DNA from: Chara braunii
Taxonomy: Eukaryota; Streptophyta; Charophyceae; Charales; Characeae
Assembly: GCA_003427395.1 (NCBI GenBank)
Contig: BFEA01000129.1
Location: 1,081,431 to 1,112,893, forward strand
DNA length: 31,463 nt
Direction: 5' to 3'
Shown: positions 29,498-31,463 of the stretch, in pieces
How the letters are laid out: every line of letters starts with the position of its first letter
Position numbering within the stretch: position 1 is the stretch's first letter
Notes under the pieces: model-generated
What the model was told of the DNA's origin: nothing
The model's database searches: none
What the model saw: the letters and a program-made list of their open reading frames with translations, nothing else
Translations under genes and position numbers: made by a program

Positions 29498-30235
29498 ATC
29501 GGCTATAATCCTAGCGTTGCCTTCTACATCACTTGGACCTATTACCGGTTGAGTAGGGGCGACTCTAGTAGCCTATGCGAGATTCAGAGGCGAGAGTTTA
29601 GAGAGGGAGGGAAGGGATCCATTGTGCATCTAGGTGGCCTTCTACATCTGCTGGACCAATTACCAGCATGAGTAGGGGCGACTTAGGTAGCGTTAAGACA
29701 GAAGAGATAGGGCAAGGTGCAGTAGGATGGCAGTGTGGGAAGTAGATGAGGGTGTTGGGATATTTTTAGAAGAATGTACTATAATGCAGGGTCAAGGGGG
29801 TTGCAGGGTAAGGCATCCGCGGGTTATGGGGGTTGGAGGAAGGTGAGCGATGGTTACCGCATGTGCGTTGATGTCTGCGTCAGTGACATGTCCGTCTGAG
29901 GGGATTGCTGGCATTGTCAAAAAAGGTTGGGTTGGTTCGCTAACCTGCAGTTAATATCTAACTGCGGGCTCGGAGCGCAGCGCCAAGCCAAGGCTCTACC
30001 TTGGACACGTCGTGTGCCCGGGGGTTTGCCTTGCTTGGTAGTAGTGATGAATGCGGTGCGAGGAAGGAGCTTGGGATAGGTCTGCCGCAGCTATCTCAGA
30101 GCGAGGTACCAGAATCTTGCAACCTTGCTGGTTCCGTGAGCGCTGGTCAAGGCATAGACACGCCGTACGACTGAGGAGGGATTTTGTGCTCTCACCACGT
30201 ATAAATGCAGGCGGTGTGTGTTTGTGTTGGTTTGT

Positions 30236-31280
30236 GGGGTGGTGTTGGTTATCCGTGGTGTTCTACATTTTTTTATTGTTTGTGCATAATTATTTTTGAT
30301 ATTTTTTTGTGTCTGGGGGGTGTTTTTGTGCTATTGGTCGCGTGTGTGGTGCGCTAGGCATTTGTTCTGGCCGGGGGGGTTGGGGTTAGTGTGTGTACTT
30401 TTGTGATTATAGCTCAGATATGGGGTCTGTAGCAGATGGTCTGCGTACCTTTGGCTAGGCGGGAATTCTTTTTTGTCTGTTTGTGTTCTTGATCGTTTTA
30501 TTTTATTATATTATAATATTACAGACGGTCTACGATTTTATAACGTTTTGTCGGGTTGTCTTTTTTGTTCTTAGTTCAGGTCATGGCGTCGTCTGTTGTT
30601 TTTCAAGTCTACCGTTAGAGTGTGCTCGTGCTAGTAGTTTGTTTTTTTTGGAAGCTTTTGTCGTATATGAGTTTCTATGTTTCGCTTTTGTGCGGGGGGG
30701 TACTGATGTATGATTCACCTTTTAGTGCAGGTGTGCTTACTTGTGGTTATTTTTGTAGGTGACGGGGTAGTGTTGGTTGTGTGTGGTGTTCTACGCGTTT
30801 TTATCGTTCGTGCATAATTATTTTTAATATTTTTTGGTTCTGGGTGGGTTTTTTTGTGCTATAGGTCGCGTGTTTGGTGCGCTAGGCACATGCTTTGGCC
30901 GGAAGGGTTGGGGTTAGTGTGTGTATTTTTGTGATTATAGCTCAGATATGGGGTCTGTAGCAGATGGTCTGCGTACCGTTGGCTAGGCGGGAATTCTTTT
31001 TTTGTCTGTTTGTGTCTTTGATCGTTTTATTTTATTATATTAGACGGTCTATGATTTTATAACGTTTTGGCGGGTTGTCTTTTTGTTTTTAGTTCAAGTC
31101 ATGGCGTCGTCTGTTGTTTTTTAAGTCTACCGTTAGTATGTGCTCGTGCTAGTAGTTTGTTTTTTTCGGAAGATTTTGTCGTATATGGGTTCCTATGTTT
31201 CGTTTTTTGTGCGGGGGTGTACTGGTGTATGTTTCAGCTTTAGTGCCAGTGTCCTTACTTGTGGTTTATTTTGTAGGTGA
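30236..31280. repeat. 528-bp tandem unit inside flanking repeat 2
   Basis: The units start with GGGGTRGTGTTGGTT at 30236 and 30764 and end in TTTTGTAGGTGACGGG. Both contain ATTATAGCTCAGATATGGGG and GGCGGGAATTC. Copy 1 of the repeat has only the second part of one unit (about 18805-19212). Confidence 0.85.
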
Positions 31281-31463
31281 CGGGTTCTCATTTCTTGTTT
31301 CTTTATTGGGCCGTATGCAAGTTTTTTTTTATTTTTGGGGGGGGGGGTGGTTTCTTTTGCGTAGAGGCCTGTTTTTATTGTGGGATTATGTCTAATACGT
31401 GGTGTTTTTGTGCTTGTGTTAGTGCGTCTTTCAGGCCCTATGGGTGTGCGTGTGTGTGCGTGC

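Larger units (their letters stand above)
18023..31463 (-). mobile_element. Penelope-like element with flanking repeats and hammerhead ribozymes
   Basis: A minus-strand reverse transcriptase pseudogene of the PLE type (19876-25007) lies between long direct repeats (18023 to about 19400, and 29247 to the window end) that are a few percent different. Each repeat carries a hammerhead ribozyme on the sense strand of the RT. PLEs are known for pseudo-LTRs, hammerheads in those repeats, spliceosomal introns and, in one clade, insertion at microsatellites; a (GA)n tract adjoins the left repeat. It is inference that all of this is one element: 25.1-29.2 kb holds other material, and the outer border of the right repeat is off the window. 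Confidence 0.65.
29247..31463 (-). repeat. PLE flanking repeat (pseudo-LTR), copy 2
   Basis: Collinear with 18023 to about 19400 from TCACCTTCGTACACC onward, and still similar at the window end. It contains about 330 bases missing from copy 1 (after 30030) and two units of a 528-bp tandem. Open frames inside (29393-29671, 30051-30299, 30483-30713, 31195-31395) are not recognised and are probably non-coding. Confidence 0.85.

Noticed and set aside
1-31463. CRISPR array
   Set aside because: No regularly spaced identical short repeats with unique spacers; all repeats seen are tandem, inverted or dispersed element copies.

Overview
This is repeat-dominated DNA from a large eukaryotic genome. There is no bacterial gene organisation, and I recognise no host housekeeping gene, rRNA or tRNA. 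Coding traces belong almost entirely to two decayed retroelements, both on the minus strand. Around them lie miniature inverted-repeat elements (MITEs), foldback elements, microsatellites and many two-copy tandem duplications. A primer-binding site resembling the initiator-Met tRNA site used by plant Ty3/gypsy elements points to the green lineage. A charophyte-like alga would fit, but that is a low-confidence guess.

Region 1 (1-12970) is an old Ty3/gypsy LTR retrotransposon on the minus strand. Its 5' LTR is about 9380-12970 and its 3' LTR (1-1060) is cut by the window edge. Between them, reading right to left, are the primer-binding site, gag, a degraded zinc knuckle, aspartic protease, reverse transcriptase, RNase H and integrase. 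An unrecognised extra reading frame sits between integrase and the 3' LTR, the place where env-like ORFs occur in some plant gypsy elements. All frames carry stops or shifts. After insertion, the 5' LTR received a 747-bp MITE that itself holds a 300-bp near-perfect foldback. A shorter relative of that MITE without the foldback lies at 13146-13434.

Region 2 (13.4-17.7 kb) has no convincing gene. It is a patchwork of inverted repeats and at least five separate two-copy tandem duplications (units about 41, 48, 112, 115 and 141 bp). It ends in a (GA)n tract and a 315-base assembly gap.

Region 3 (18.0-31.5 kb) is the most interesting part. I read it as one Penelope-like element (PLE) on the minus strand, or its remains. 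Long direct repeats (18023 to about 19400, and 29247 to the window end) flank a multi-part pseudogene (25007 down to 19876). That pseudogene has a telomerase-like/PLE reverse transcriptase, a CxC linker motif, a basic low-complexity middle and a long unrecognised N-terminal part. It also shows a frame-consistent GT-AG intron and a second intron acceptor with branch-point sequences. Each flanking repeat carries, on the same strand as the reverse transcriptase, a complete minimal type I hammerhead ribozyme. Its stem III is a loopless 8-base palindrome, and its stem II differs between the two copies.

Between the PLE coding region and its right-hand repeat is a plus-strand block. It contains a TATA box, a 141-codon ORF whose 3' part has been tandemly duplicated, and a distant AATAAA signal. 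An AT-rich palindrome-flanked core and a small ORF with a possible signal peptide follow. The functions of these are unknown.
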